Assembly (NCBI RefSeq): GCF_001884235.1
Contig: NZ_MAOI01000101.1
Location: forward strand, 124,001-188,000
From: Bacillus paramycoides
GTDB taxonomy: Bacteria > Bacillota > Bacilli > Bacillales > Bacillaceae_G
Direction: 5' to 3'
Length of the DNA: 64,000 nucleotides
Made by a program: the position numbers and the translations under genes. Shown here piece after piece: positions 25,951-34,056 of this stretch (positions within the stretch are counted from its first letter, which is position 1; every line of letters begins with the position of its first letter). The notes beneath the pieces were generated by a model. The model had not been told where the DNA came from. It worked only from the letters and a program-made list of their open reading frames with translations, and ran no database searches.

Positions 25951-26109
25951 ATGATTCAAATTAATATCTTCACATTACTTCCCTCTTCCCATGCAGTTAT
26001 AGCAAATAATATTTTACTATCATTCGTACTGGGAAGAGAAGCCGATTATTCTCTACGACGTAATACACGAGTATACTTCAATAATTTACCGGGAATCGTT
26101 ATAAACTAA
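25951..26109 (+). CDS. Unassigned short ORF, possible gene fragment
   Basis: 52 codons from ATG 25951; the frame is open further up to 25900. The peptide MIQINIFTLLPSSHAVIANN continues to a basic end with 'YSLRRNTRVYFNNLPGIVIN'. Its last codons run into the bidirectional terminator at 26108, which is typical of a true gene end. The ribosome site is poor (GGGA, 11 bases away). It may be the tail of a lost gene. No family recognised. Confidence 0.3.
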   Translation: MIQINIFTLLPSSHAVIANNILLSFVLGREADYSLRRNTRVYFNNLPGIVIN

Positions 26110-26143
26110 AAAGTACACTACCACTTTAAGTAATGTACTTTTT
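26108..26143. terminator. Bidirectional terminator before the lipoprotein gene end
   Basis: AAAAAGTACA / TGTACTTTTT, 10-bp stem with a 16-base loop and T-runs on either strand. Confidence 0.7.
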
Positions 26144-26150
26144 ATCCATA

Positions 26151-26639
26151 TTAAGACGCAGGCTTCGTTTCAAACGTCGCTTGATTAAAGCTAATGACTT
26201 TTCCTTTCGGGTCATTGTTTTCAAACTGAACTGCGGTAATCGTATGACTACCTGTCTCAAGCATCTTTTCTTTTAATTGTACTGTTGTCTGTGTTGTACT
26301 AGTAACTTGATGTTTATCTGCAAACATTTGATCTACAAATACAAATGTTTCTTTATCATTTTGAAAATTAGAAAGTTCTAATTCAACTTGCTGAATTAAA
26401 GTATCCTTTTTTATGAATACAGTTGGTATATTGCCATTTTCAGAAGTACCATCTGGTGTAATTACTTTTACTTTTCCTTCTCCAACTGGAATTGCGCCTT
26501 CTGGAAATACGACCATATTCTCATCACTTGCATTTACAACTTGTTCTTCCTGATTTGACTGTGCATCCTCTTTTTCCTTTGGAGCACCACAGCCTACTAA
26601 TAACAATACAGACAATCCAGCGATTATGAATTTCTTCAA
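26151..26639 (-). CDS. Hypothetical lipoprotein
   Basis: 162 aa. A short signal peptide ends in the lipobox L14-V-G-C17, so the mature protein is lipid-anchored on the outer face of the membrane. The next 25 residues are acidic and low-complexity (linker). The remainder forms beta-rich stretches ('VKVITPDGTS', 'TVFIKKDTLIQQVELEL', 'HTITAVQFENN') that could be an Ig-like fold. The start is TTG at 26639 after AGGGGGGA. I do not recognise the family. Single gene between two terminators. Confidence 0.82.
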   Translation of the reverse strand: MKKFIIAGLSVLLLVGCGAPKEKEDAQSNQEEQVVNASDENMVVFPEGAIPVGEGKVKVITPDGTSENGNIPTVFIKKDTLIQQVELELSNFQNDKETFVFVDQMFADKHQVTSTTQTTVQLKEKMLETGSHTITAVQFENNDPKGKVISFNQATFETKPAS

Positions 26640-26860
26640 AATTCATCCCCCCTGTTATTTCGTTATAATTTATTATACAAAAATAACTTCTTGATTTTAA
26701 AAAAAGTTTTTAACACTTTCATGAACAAATATTAGCTTGCTCACGATTACTGTACCATACTTTCATTTTAAGAACATTATTTTTTTTTAAGAAATAAATA
26801 GAAATTCCATCTTATCCATCATTTTAGCCCAATTCACCAGAAAAATATCCGTTCAAAATA

Positions 26861-26888
26861 AAAAGACATTGTTCTTTCAATGTCTTTT
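26861..26888 (-). terminator. Terminator of the nitroreductase gene
   Basis: AAAAGACATTG / CAATGTCTTTT, 11-bp stem with a six-base loop; T-runs on both strands. Confidence 0.85.
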
Positions 26889-26899
26889 CTACGTAGCAT

Positions 26900-27547
26900 T
26901 TAAAAAATAAATGTTGTAATCGCATCTACTTCTTTTCGCGAAAGTTTCTTCGGCTTATCTTTCGGATAACCAAGTGAAATTACCATATTAATTTGTTTTT
27001 CAGGCTCAATTTGTAAATATTGTCGCAGTCCATCTTGAGCTAATAATACAGGTCCTGTCATTGGACAAGTACCAAGTCCCCTCGCATGTGCAGCCAACAT
27101 TAAATTTTGTGCTGCTAGACAGCTACTCTTAATCCCTTCCTCTTCCCACACTGAATCAGGAACGAAAGCAATTGGATCAAATATCTTTTCACGAAACTTT
27201 GACTCGTATGGTGTTGCCAAGCATACGATTAATACTGGCGCTTCAGAAAAGGCAGTTGCATAAGGTCCAAATGAACGTGTTAATAATTTACCTGCTTTTT
27301 CTTCTCCATTTTCTGTCGCTTTTGCCGCAAGTTTATGTAACGAATCCCATGTCATTTGTTCAATCTCTTTAATTTTATCTCGATTCATGATGACCAAGAA
27401 CTCCCACGTCTGCGAGTTAGTATCACTTGGTGCATATCTAGCACAATCAATAATTTCTTTTATATCACTAATAGCTACTTCTTGTTCTGTAAACTTTCTA
27501 ACACTACGTCTTCCGTGAATTACTTCCTTAAAATCTTCATAATTCAT
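26900..27547 (-). CDS. Nitroreductase family protein
   Basis: 215 aa FMN-dependent fold. 'RRSVRKFTEQEV' is the phosphate-binding N-terminal motif, 'DCARYAPSDTNSQTWEFLVI' the second FMN block, and 'AAHARGLGTCPMTGP' with 'VISLGYPKDKPKK' the C-terminal block. Members reduce nitro-aromatics, quinones or flavins with NAD(P)H; the natural substrate is unknown. Good AGGGGAT ribosome site. Single gene with its own terminator. Confidence 0.88.
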   Translation of the reverse strand: MNYEDFKEVIHGRRSVRKFTEQEVAISDIKEIIDCARYAPSDTNSQTWEFLVIMNRDKIKEIEQMTWDSLHKLAAKATENGEEKAGKLLTRSFGPYATAFSEAPVLIVCLATPYESKFREKIFDPIAFVPDSVWEEEGIKSSCLAAQNLMLAAHARGLGTCPMTGPVLLAQDGLRQYLQIEPEKQINMVISLGYPKDKPKKLSRKEVDAITTFIF

Positions 27548-27606
27548 ATATTAAATCCCCTTTTACAGCGTTTTCAAAACTTGTCCTACACTTGAATTAT
27601 ATCATG

Positions 27607-27632
27607 AAAAAAAGCTGGAAGAATACCAGCTT
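27607..27632 (-). terminator. Terminator of the D-amino acid transaminase gene
   Basis: AAGCTGG / CCAGCTT stem with a seven-base loop, then seven T on the minus strand. Confidence 0.85.
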
Positions 27633-27645
27633 CTTTTCCTAATAC

Positions 27646-28521
27646 TTAATTTGTTACTTTAAAAGAGACAATGCTTTCTTCATAAGCTGCTTGTAATTTT
27701 TTTGTAATATTACCTCTCTCTCCACTTCCAAACTGCTCATCACCAATTTGAACAACCGGGAATATCTCAAGAGGTGTCGCTGTAAAGAAGCATTCGTCAG
27801 CCTCGTATACTTCTTGTAATGAGAATTCACGCTCTTCTACTTCAATATGTAAAACTTTCGCTAATGTAATAACATAGTAACGAGTAATACCATGTAGAAT
27901 GAAATTATCAGCCGGATGTGTAATTAACTTATTATTTTTCACCATAAAGAAATTCGAATGACACCCTTCTGTTACAATTCCATCACGTACTAATATCGCT
28001 TCTTGATACCCTTGCTCGTTTATTTTATTTTTAATCATAATATTAGGAAGAAGGTTTAAAGATTTTATATGACAAAACTTCCACCGTATATCCTCTTCCA
28101 CCGTTACTTTTATTCCTGTTTCCATTGTAGCAATTGGTCTTGGAAACGAAACGATATTCGCAAAATATGTCGGTTGTAGATCTTGTTCATACACATGATT
28201 TCGCACTTGAGCCCCTCGTGATATTTGAAGGTACACATTCCCATCCTCTTGAAATTGATTTTTTTCAATCATTTGATGAAGTTCCTCGACTAGCTCTTCC
28301 TTTGTAAAAGGTGGAACAATTTTAATTTCCTTCATAGATTTAAAAAAGCGTTCCAAATGTAAGTCTAATAAATGAGGCTTCCCATCGTATAGCCTGAATA
28401 CCTCATATATCCCATCACCAAATTGGAGCCCTCGCTCTTCTAACGCAACCATTGGCTGTTCTTCCTTCGTATTTACAATTCTCCCGTTAAACAAAATCCA
28501 ATCTTTATGAGTAGCTTTCAT
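27646..28521 (-). CDS. dat: D-amino acid (D-alanine) aminotransferase
   Basis: 291 aa PLP fold-type IV enzyme. 'EERGLQFGDGIYEVFRLYDGKPHLLDLHLERFF' in outline is the family opening. The PLP lysine is in 'WKFCHIKSLNLLPNIM', and 'EGCHSNFFMVKNNKLITHP' and 'ILHGITRYYVITLA' hold the cofactor phosphate. Transfers amino groups between D-alanine and 2-oxoglutarate, making D-glutamate for peptidoglycan. Start ATG is nine bases after GGAG. Single gene. Confidence 0.92.
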   Translation of the reverse strand: MKATHKDWILFNGRIVNTKEEQPMVALEERGLQFGDGIYEVFRLYDGKPHLLDLHLERFFKSMKEIKIVPPFTKEELVEELHQMIEKNQFQEDGNVYLQISRGAQVRNHVYEQDLQPTYFANIVSFPRPIATMETGIKVTVEEDIRWKFCHIKSLNLLPNIMIKNKINEQGYQEAILVRDGIVTEGCHSNFFMVKNNKLITHPADNFILHGITRYYVITLAKVLHIEVEEREFSLQEVYEADECFFTATPLEIFPVVQIGDEQFGSGERGNITKKLQAAYEESIVSFKVTN

Positions 28522-28639
28522 TCATTCCCACTCCTTTATTCCATGATTGGTTTTATTGTACAACTTATACGCAATCAAAAGAAGGAATTTTCTGTATTTA
28601 ATTAAATAAAAAAGGAATTGTTATTCCGGACCATACTAC

Positions 28640-28679
28640 ATACAAAACCCTCCATCTTATCATCTCACTAATAAGATGG
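28640..28679 (-). terminator. Weak terminator behind the amidase pseudogene
   Basis: CCATCTTAT / ATAAGATGG stem with a 10-base loop, followed on the minus strand by GAGGGTTTTG. Plausible end of the original amidase transcript, 21 bases after its ancestral stop. Confidence 0.5.
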
Positions 28680-28699
28680 ATGATTACTCAATTTCACTT

Positions 28700-29505
28700 T
28701 CAATATTGATTATATTTAATATATGATGGGTCATTATACACCCATTGTCCATTCCCTAAATCTAACCATCCGTTACTTTCCTAATATACGACATAAGATT
28801 CTGGCGAATTTAGTTGACGAATAACTGAAGAAGACGTTGATGAACCACTTCTTAAATTTACATTTTTCCCAAGGATATAAGCAATCCCCTTCGTTTGTGG
28901 TGTCGGCTGTGGGTTTGGGGTTGTGGATTTGGAGGATTCGGATTTGGAGGATTCGGATTTGGAGCTACTCCCAAAGCAGCTGCTATTCCGTTTGCATATG
29001 CTTGACTTAAATCTTCAATAAATTGTGGATTTTTCAATAAATTCGCATCAAACGTTGTATCAATAAAAGCAGTTTCTGTTAATACTGCATCCATTGCAGT
29101 CTCTCTAAGTACTGCATAATTTACTTTTTTGGCTCCTCGATCACGAAGGCCGTATTTTGTTAATACAGGATTAACTGCCGCATGAATTTTTTGTTGCTTG
29201 GCATATGCCGAACTACTATTAGATAACGCATTGTGTATATAACTTTCAAAACCAGTGCCACCACCACTATTAATATGAAATGAGATAAAATAGTCTGCGC
29301 CATAGGAATTAGCAATATTAGCACGTTCTGATAAAGAGATAAACACATCACTATCACGTGTCATTTTAATAGTAATTGGGTAATTTGCAGTTAAAATATC
29401 TCGAACACGTCTAGCAATTTGAAGTGTTAACTCTTTTTCCACTAAACCATTACCAACAGCCCCCGAATCATATCCACCGTGCCCTGCATCTATAACCAGC
29501 TTCAT
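28700..29505 (-). pseudogene. N-acetylmuramoyl-L-alanine amidase, SH3 domain lost by frameshift
   Basis: The N-terminal Amidase_3 domain (about 1-180) is intact: 'VIDAGHGGYDSGAVGNGLVEKEL' holds zinc ligands H8 and E22, 'SFHINSGGGTGFESY' holds the third His, and 'LTETAFID' the catalytic Glu. A Pro/Asn linker built from two copies of a 15-base repeat follows. There the frame shifts by one base and stops at 28858. In the other frame the sequence continues as an SH3b wall-binding domain ('GKNVNLRSGSSTSSSVIRQL', 'ESNGWLDLGNGQWVYND') to TGA at 28700, with an extra TAG at 28781-28783. So the gene has two lesions. A shortened active amidase of 215 residues could still be made. Confidence 0.85.
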
Positions 29506-29596
29506 ATAACTTTTTCGTTCCTTTCTTTAATGTAATAAGCTTATATTTCTACTCGTCCTATTTTATGTTACTTGTACAAGTTCCGTTACAAATACA

Positions 29597-29627
29597 AATA
29601 AAAACCGCCTTATGTAAGGCGGTTTTT
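29597..29627 (-). terminator. Terminator overlapping the end of the 111-aa membrane protein gene
   Basis: AAAACCGCCTTA / TAAGGCGGTTTT hairpin; its arms include the last codons and the TAA stop. T-runs on both strands. Confidence 0.85.
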
Positions 29628-29945
29628 ATCGCTTTGCTTTAACCAATTTAAAATGAATATGTACGATTGATAGTGGATGTAACGTATGCAAAATAAAATA
29701 AATAAAAGAACTATCCCAACGCCGCTATATAGCAAACCAAACTTCAAAAAGATGTTCAAAAGAGGTGGAAAATGAGTTATGTTTTGTAATACAAATAGCA
29801 TACAAAACAAAATTAAAAACACGGGGATAAATTGTAATTCATACGGTCTTCTCTTCTTATACATTCTTTTTCGAATAAACATCTGGCATAGTTCCGCTAC
29901 TATAAAACACCCTCCAACTAATACAAGCCCAGAAGTCATTGTCAT
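29610..29945 (-). CDS. Hypothetical membrane protein, three transmembrane segments
   Basis: 111 aa. Hydrophobic segments lie at about 4-20, 41-56 and 66-88, with a basic loop 'IRKRMYKKRRPYELQ' between the first two. No catalytic motif is visible and no family is recognised. The start ATG follows AGGTGA by four bases. It starts 27 bases after the end of the GNAT gene on the same strand, so the two may be one operon. Function unknown. Confidence 0.7.
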   Translation of the reverse strand: MTMTSGLVLVGGCFIVAELCQMFIRKRMYKKRRPYELQFIPVFLILFCMLFVLQNITHFPPLLNIFLKFGLLYSGVGIVLLFILFCIRYIHYQSYIFILNWLKQSDKNRLT

Positions 29946-29972
29946 ACGTTCACCTGCCTTTTATTCATTTCA

Positions 29973-30350
29973 TCACGTAATAAATATTCGATACATTTGC
30001 TTTATATATACTCCATTTTCCTCAATAAAACCAGATCCCTCTATGAAAGACTTAGCTCGTTCTGTTAATTTCTCTTGTAATACTTTTATCTCTTTCACAT
30101 TTCTATGTTTCATCATTTCTTCAAATGTAAAATACGTATTCGTTCCATATCCATAACCTTGATAATCAAAATGGATAATTAGCTGAGATAAAATAGCACT
30201 CTCTTCTTGGACACTATAATCTATTACACCGATATATGTATCATCAACTTTTACACAGTACTGAACCTTTTCCACACTTAAACTGTGCGAGCGAAACATT
30301 TCTTTAACAACGCTTTCATTTTCTATATTTACTTTCTCAAACGTAATCAT
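29973..30350 (-). CDS. GNAT family acetyltransferase (short)
   Basis: 125 aa. 'AILSQLIIHFDYQGYGYGTNTYFTFEEMM' in outline is GNAT motif A with the acetyl-CoA pyrophosphate loop Q-G-Y-G-Y-G, and 'VKEIKVLQEKLTERAKSFIEGSGF' is motif B. 'YIGVIDYSV' is the preceding strand. The protein is a little short for the family but spans the core fold. Substrate unknown. ATG after AAAGGA. Probably co-transcribed with the small membrane protein that follows. Confidence 0.78.
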   Translation of the reverse strand: MITFEKVNIENESVVKEMFRSHSLSVEKVQYCVKVDDTYIGVIDYSVQEESAILSQLIIHFDYQGYGYGTNTYFTFEEMMKHRNVKEIKVLQEKLTERAKSFIEGSGFIEENGVYIKQMYRIFIT

Positions 30351-30403
30351 ATGTTGTACATCCTTTTACTATTATTGTATCAATTAAAAGTGCTATTTAT
30401 GAA

Positions 30404-30439
30404 AAAAACCTTAAGACCAAATGCGATCTTAAGGTTTTT
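30404..30439 (-). terminator. Terminator of asnB
   Basis: AAAAACCTTAAGA / TCTTAAGGTTTTT, 13-bp stem with a 10-base loop and T-runs on both strands. Confidence 0.85.
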
Positions 30440-30443
30440 CTAA

Positions 30444-32345
30444 TTAAACTAAGCTATACGCACGTTTTGTTTCTTCATGGAATTTATTCGTATCGTATTT
30501 ATGCTCAACATAAATTTGATGCCATACCATAAACGCAAGTACAGTCCAAATTTTACGGCTATAATCGCCTTTATCTGTACAATGTGCTTCCAGTAAGTTT
30601 AATACATACTGTTTGTCGATTAAATGCTCAGTTTTGCTTTCGTTAATAATATTTACAGCCCAATCGTGCATTTCATCTTTTAACCAGTGACGAATTGGTA
30701 CTGGGAATCCAAGCTTTTTACGATCTAATACGTGATCTGGAACAATTCCACGTGCCGCTTCACGTAAAATAGCTTTCGTTGTTCCGTTTGCAATTTTAAA
30801 TTCTGTCGGAATTTTAGATGCAACATCAAATACTTCTTTATCTAAGAACGGTACACGAAGTTCTAATGAATTTGCCATCGTCATTTTATCCGCTTTTAAT
30901 AAAATATCGCCGCGTAACCATGTGAACATGTCAATGTACTGCATTTTACTTACATCATCATAATCTTTAATTTCGTTATACAATGGTTTCGTGATATCCA
31001 TATAGTTAACACTTTCATCGTAATACTTCATTAATTCAGCTTTCTCTTCTTCACGGAAGATTTTCGCATTTCCATAGTAACGCTCTTCAATTGACGTACA
31101 TCCACGCTCTAAGAAGCTTTTCCCTTTAAATCCTTCTTTAAGGGCACCACTTAGTGCCTTTAGAACGCTCTTTCCTGGGCTAGGAATGTAAGAGAACATT
31201 TTTAAAGAGTTTGGCTCGCGATAAATGTTATAGCCGCCAAACAGCTCGTCCGCACCTTCACCCGAAAGTACAACCGTTACATGTTTACGCGCTTCTTTAG
31301 CAACGAAATACAATGGTACAGCTGCTGGATCCGCTAAAGGATCATCCATATGCCAAATAATTTTTGGGAACTCATCCATAAATTCTTGCGCTGAAATGAA
31401 TACGTTATGGTTTTTAACTCCTAATTTCTCAGCAGTTTCTTTCGCAACATCAACTTCACTGAAACCGCGTTGCTCAAAGCCAACAGAGAACGTTAAAAGA
31501 TTTGGATTCATTTCTCTTGCGATAGAAGCAATAATCGATGAATCGATACCACCAGATAAGAAAGAACCTACTGGTACATCACTACGCATATGCACTTTTA
31601 CAGAATCATATAATACATCACGAATCGCTTGGATATGCTCCTCTTTCGTTGCACTTGAAGCATTGAAATAAGGTTTCCAGTAGCGATGAATTTCCATCTC
31701 TTTTCCGATTTCTTTTACGAAGTAATGACCAGGCTCAATTTTATTAACATCAATTGTTAATGTTTCTGGCTCTGGACCATATTGGTACGTAAAGTAATGT
31801 TGTAATGAAGTTGGATTTACCCCTTTATCTTCCATTACATGCATAATACTTTTCTTCTCAGATGCGAAGAATGTAGTATCACCTTGTTGTGCGATGTATA
31901 AAGGTTTAATACCAAAGTGGTCACGTGCACCGAAAAGTTTCTTTTCTTCACGATCCCAAATCATAAATGCAAACATACCACGAAGGTAGTCTACACATTT
32001 TTCTTTCATATGTGCATACAATGCAATGATAACCTCTGTATCAGATTGTGTTGCAAAAGTTGCACCTTTTTCAAGTAACATTTCACGTAATTCTACATAG
32101 TTATAAATTTCACCATTAAAAATAATTACATATCGATCATTTTCATAAGTTAGTGGCTGATGTCCTGCCTCTAAGTCAATGATACTTAAACGGCGGAAGC
32201 CAAATTGTACATGTTCATCACGAAAATATCCTTCGTCATCTGGACCACGGTGGAAAATCATCGTGTTCATATTTTCAAATTGATGTTTTTCTGTTTCTGA
32301 AAACTCTCTAGGGTTTTCACATAAACATCCTACAAAACCACACAT
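30444..32345 (-). CDS. asnB: Asparagine synthetase (glutamine-hydrolysing) AsnB
   Basis: 633 aa, the length of Bacillus AsnB. After Met removal Cys2 of 'MCGFVG' is the glutaminase nucleophile; 'HRGPDDEGY' and 'FNGEIYNY' complete the class II glutamine amidotransferase domain (1-about 190). The synthetase domain holds the PP-loop 'SFLSGGIDSSIIAS', 'LSGEGADELFGGYNIYRE' and 'LELRVPFLDK'. Makes asparagine from aspartate, ATP and glutamine. The match is closer to B. subtilis AsnB than to AsnH or AsnO. Single gene with AGAGGG ribosome site; no T-box leader was found upstream. Confidence 0.93.
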   Translation of the reverse strand: MCGFVGCLCENPREFSETEKHQFENMNTMIFHRGPDDEGYFRDEHVQFGFRRLSIIDLEAGHQPLTYENDRYVIIFNGEIYNYVELREMLLEKGATFATQSDTEVIIALYAHMKEKCVDYLRGMFAFMIWDREEKKLFGARDHFGIKPLYIAQQGDTTFFASEKKSIMHVMEDKGVNPTSLQHYFTYQYGPEPETLTIDVNKIEPGHYFVKEIGKEMEIHRYWKPYFNASSATKEEHIQAIRDVLYDSVKVHMRSDVPVGSFLSGGIDSSIIASIAREMNPNLLTFSVGFEQRGFSEVDVAKETAEKLGVKNHNVFISAQEFMDEFPKIIWHMDDPLADPAAVPLYFVAKEARKHVTVVLSGEGADELFGGYNIYREPNSLKMFSYIPSPGKSVLKALSGALKEGFKGKSFLERGCTSIEERYYGNAKIFREEEKAELMKYYDESVNYMDITKPLYNEIKDYDDVSKMQYIDMFTWLRGDILLKADKMTMANSLELRVPFLDKEVFDVASKIPTEFKIANGTTKAILREAARGIVPDHVLDRKKLGFPVPIRHWLKDEMHDWAVNIINESKTEHLIDKQYVLNLLEAHCTDKGDYSRKIWTVLAFMVWHQIYVEHKYDTNKFHEETKRAYSLV

Positions 32346-32502
32346 ACTTCTTACCCTCTTTCGGTTTTCATTCTGTCTCTATACTACTATATCAACCTTA
32401 TTTATACTAGCATAATCAACTGAATATGGCGACCAAAAACTATAAAAAAATCACTCCATTTCACATTTTTAACAATTTTTTATGAAAACTTGAAAACTAG
32501 GC

Positions 32503-32533
32503 ACACACCTTTCTCCGCTTTTGTCATATGATA
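32503..32533 (+). promoter_or_regulatory. Possible mother-cell (sigma-K/sigma-E type) promoter of hsp20
   Basis: CATATGATA (32525-32533) fits the CATANNNTA -10 box shared by mother-cell sigma factors, and ACACACC stands 15 bases upstream as an AC-type -35 element of sigma-K. It lies 30 bases before the Hsp20 start codon. Low-information motif. Confidence 0.35.
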
Positions 32534-32562
32534 TTGCAAATTGATTTCTAGGAGGTAATACC

Positions 32563-33027
32563 ATGAGTGAAGAAAAAAAAGATTCTTCTCGCCCACCGGT
32601 TCGTAATTATTTAAAGCAAATTGATGATTTTTTCGAACAGACACCTCTTCGTAATGTAATTGCTGATTTAAATCATTTTTTCCAAAAAGGAAACCGTTTA
32701 TTAACATTCCCTGTAGATTTATACGAAGTTGGTGACGAACTCGTCGTTACAGCCGAACTACCAGGTATTCAAAAAGAACAAATTCAAATTGAAATACAAA
32801 GCGAATACTTAAAAGTCTCTGTGAAAGAAGATATACTTGAAGAGACAGAAGAACAAACATCTCATAACTATTATCGCCGAGAACGTTCCAGTTCAGAAGC
32901 GTCAAGAATTATTAAGTTACCATATTTAATTAATAAAAAAACAGCGAAAGCTTCTTATCAAAACGGTGTGTTAGAAATTCGTGCACCGAAACTTCCGCAA
33001 CAACATGATATATTATCCATAGACTAA
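32563..33027 (+). CDS. Hsp20/alpha-crystallin family small heat shock protein
   Basis: 154 aa. The alpha-crystallin domain lies at about 45-150: 'FPVDLYEVGDELVVTAELPGIQKEQIQIEI' opens it and 'KASYQNGVLEIRAPKL' is the closing A-x-x-x-N-G-V-L motif. Acts as an ATP-independent holdase for unfolded proteins. The insertion 'EETEEQTSHNYYRRERSSSEASRII' is the dimerisation loop. Very strong AGGAGGT ribosome site. A sporulation-type promoter is possible, which would suit the spore-coat Hsp20 proteins of Bacillus such as CotM. Bidirectional terminator follows. Confidence 0.9.
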   Translation: MSEEKKDSSRPPVRNYLKQIDDFFEQTPLRNVIADLNHFFQKGNRLLTFPVDLYEVGDELVVTAELPGIQKEQIQIEIQSEYLKVSVKEDILEETEEQTSHNYYRRERSSSEASRIIKLPYLINKKTAKASYQNGVLEIRAPKLPQQHDILSID

Positions 33028-33033
33028 AAGACA

Positions 33034-33064
33034 AAAAAGAAGGGTGCTAAGCACCCTTCTTTTT
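33034..33064. terminator. Bidirectional terminator between hsp20 and sco
   Basis: AAAAGAAGGGTGCT / AGCACCCTTCTTTT nearly perfect palindrome with T-runs on both strands; shared by two convergent genes. Confidence 0.9.
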
Positions 33065-33650
33065 AATCCACTAATCGCTTCATATCACGTATAATATCTT
33101 CATATGGCGTATTACTAATACCACTATATTTTTTCATTACTTTTCCATTTTGATCGACTAAGAAAAATGATGTTCCATGAATAACTTGCCCATTCTCTGG
33201 TTTATCTACAAGCGATTGGAAATTATCTTTTGAAAACTTTGTAATATCCTCCAAAGAATATCCTGTTAATAAGTTCCAGTTACTTGTATCTTCTGTGAAC
33301 TTTTGAATGAACGCTTTCAAATTTTCCGGTTTATCTAGGTCAGGATCTACGCTAAACGATACAAACTGAACGTCTAACTTCTCTTCCTTCGCCATCTTCT
33401 GTAATTTCGCCATATTAGCAGTCATTGGTGGGCAAACTGTTTGACAGCTTGTAAACATGAAATCTGCAACCCATACTTTTCCTTTTAAATCTTTTGTACC
33501 AAACTGCTTTCCTTCTTGGTTTGTGAATTGGAAAGTTTCTAAATCCCAGTTTAATGGTTTACGGAGTTTCGATCCTGAGCCACTGCATCCAGCTAGTACA
33601 AAAAGACAAAAAACAACCATAAGACCAATTAACTTTTGATAACGCTTCAT
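33063..33650 (-). CDS. SCO1/SenC family copper chaperone lipoprotein
   Basis: 195 aa. Signal peptide with lipobox L-A-G-C22, then a thioredoxin-like fold: copper/thiol motif C69-Q-T-V-C73 followed by PP, and the distal ligand H158 in 'VIHGTSFFLVDQNG'. Equivalent to B. subtilis BsSco (YpmQ), which delivers copper to the CuA centre of cytochrome c oxidase and acts in thiol redox control. Located outside the membrane as a lipoprotein. GAGG ribosome site. Single gene, convergent with hsp20. Confidence 0.91.
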   Translation of the reverse strand: MKRYQKLIGLMVVFCLFVLAGCSGSGSKLRKPLNWDLETFQFTNQEGKQFGTKDLKGKVWVADFMFTSCQTVCPPMTANMAKLQKMAKEEKLDVQFVSFSVDPDLDKPENLKAFIQKFTEDTSNWNLLTGYSLEDITKFSKDNFQSLVDKPENGQVIHGTSFFLVDQNGKVMKKYSGISNTPYEDIIRDMKRLVD

Positions 33651-33860
33651 TATTAAACCTCTTTTCTCTTCCCTTAATTTATGTAGGTTATGTATATCAT
33701 AACCTAAGTAAACACTATGAGAAAATTGTTTACTTCATTTGTTCACGAAATCGTACGATTTTACGTATGTTACTTCTTATTATTAAGCGAATTACTAGAC
33801 AAAAGTTCTATTTTTAACTACTATTATTTCTCTATACTTTATTTACAAACAAGAATCCAA
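33651..33860. other. Upstream region of sco
   Basis: AT-rich bases with no frame of interest; they should contain the sco promoter. Nothing else recognised. Confidence 0.3.
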
Positions 33861-33928
33861 TTTAAAGTGAAACTTTAATCAGTGGGGGTTTTTCATCCTC
33901 CGCTGATTATTAGCCCTCACCAATCGGG
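33861..33928 (+). repeat. Dispersed structured repeat, copy A (bcr-like)
   Basis: Starts TTTAAAGTGAAACTTTAATC and ends CACCAATCGGG. It shares about 80% of its bases with the copy at 36791-36856, and its right half with the one at 50583. AATCAGTGGGGG can pair with CCTCCGCTGATT as a 12-bp stem (G-T pairs included). Lies in an intergenic space, as do all copies here. Confidence 0.75.
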
Positions 33929-34056
33929 TTAAATTTTGTAAAGGTAATTATCAATTTTTTTACAATTCCTTAAACATTAATCCATTTTACACACTGTTTT
34001 CCTTTACAACATTTCGGTACAATACAACTACAACGATTTTAAATGAGGTGATGTTC

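Noticed and set aside
32346-32562. T-box leader controlling asnB
   Set aside because: No T-box sequence or specifier/antiterminator structure found upstream of the gene.
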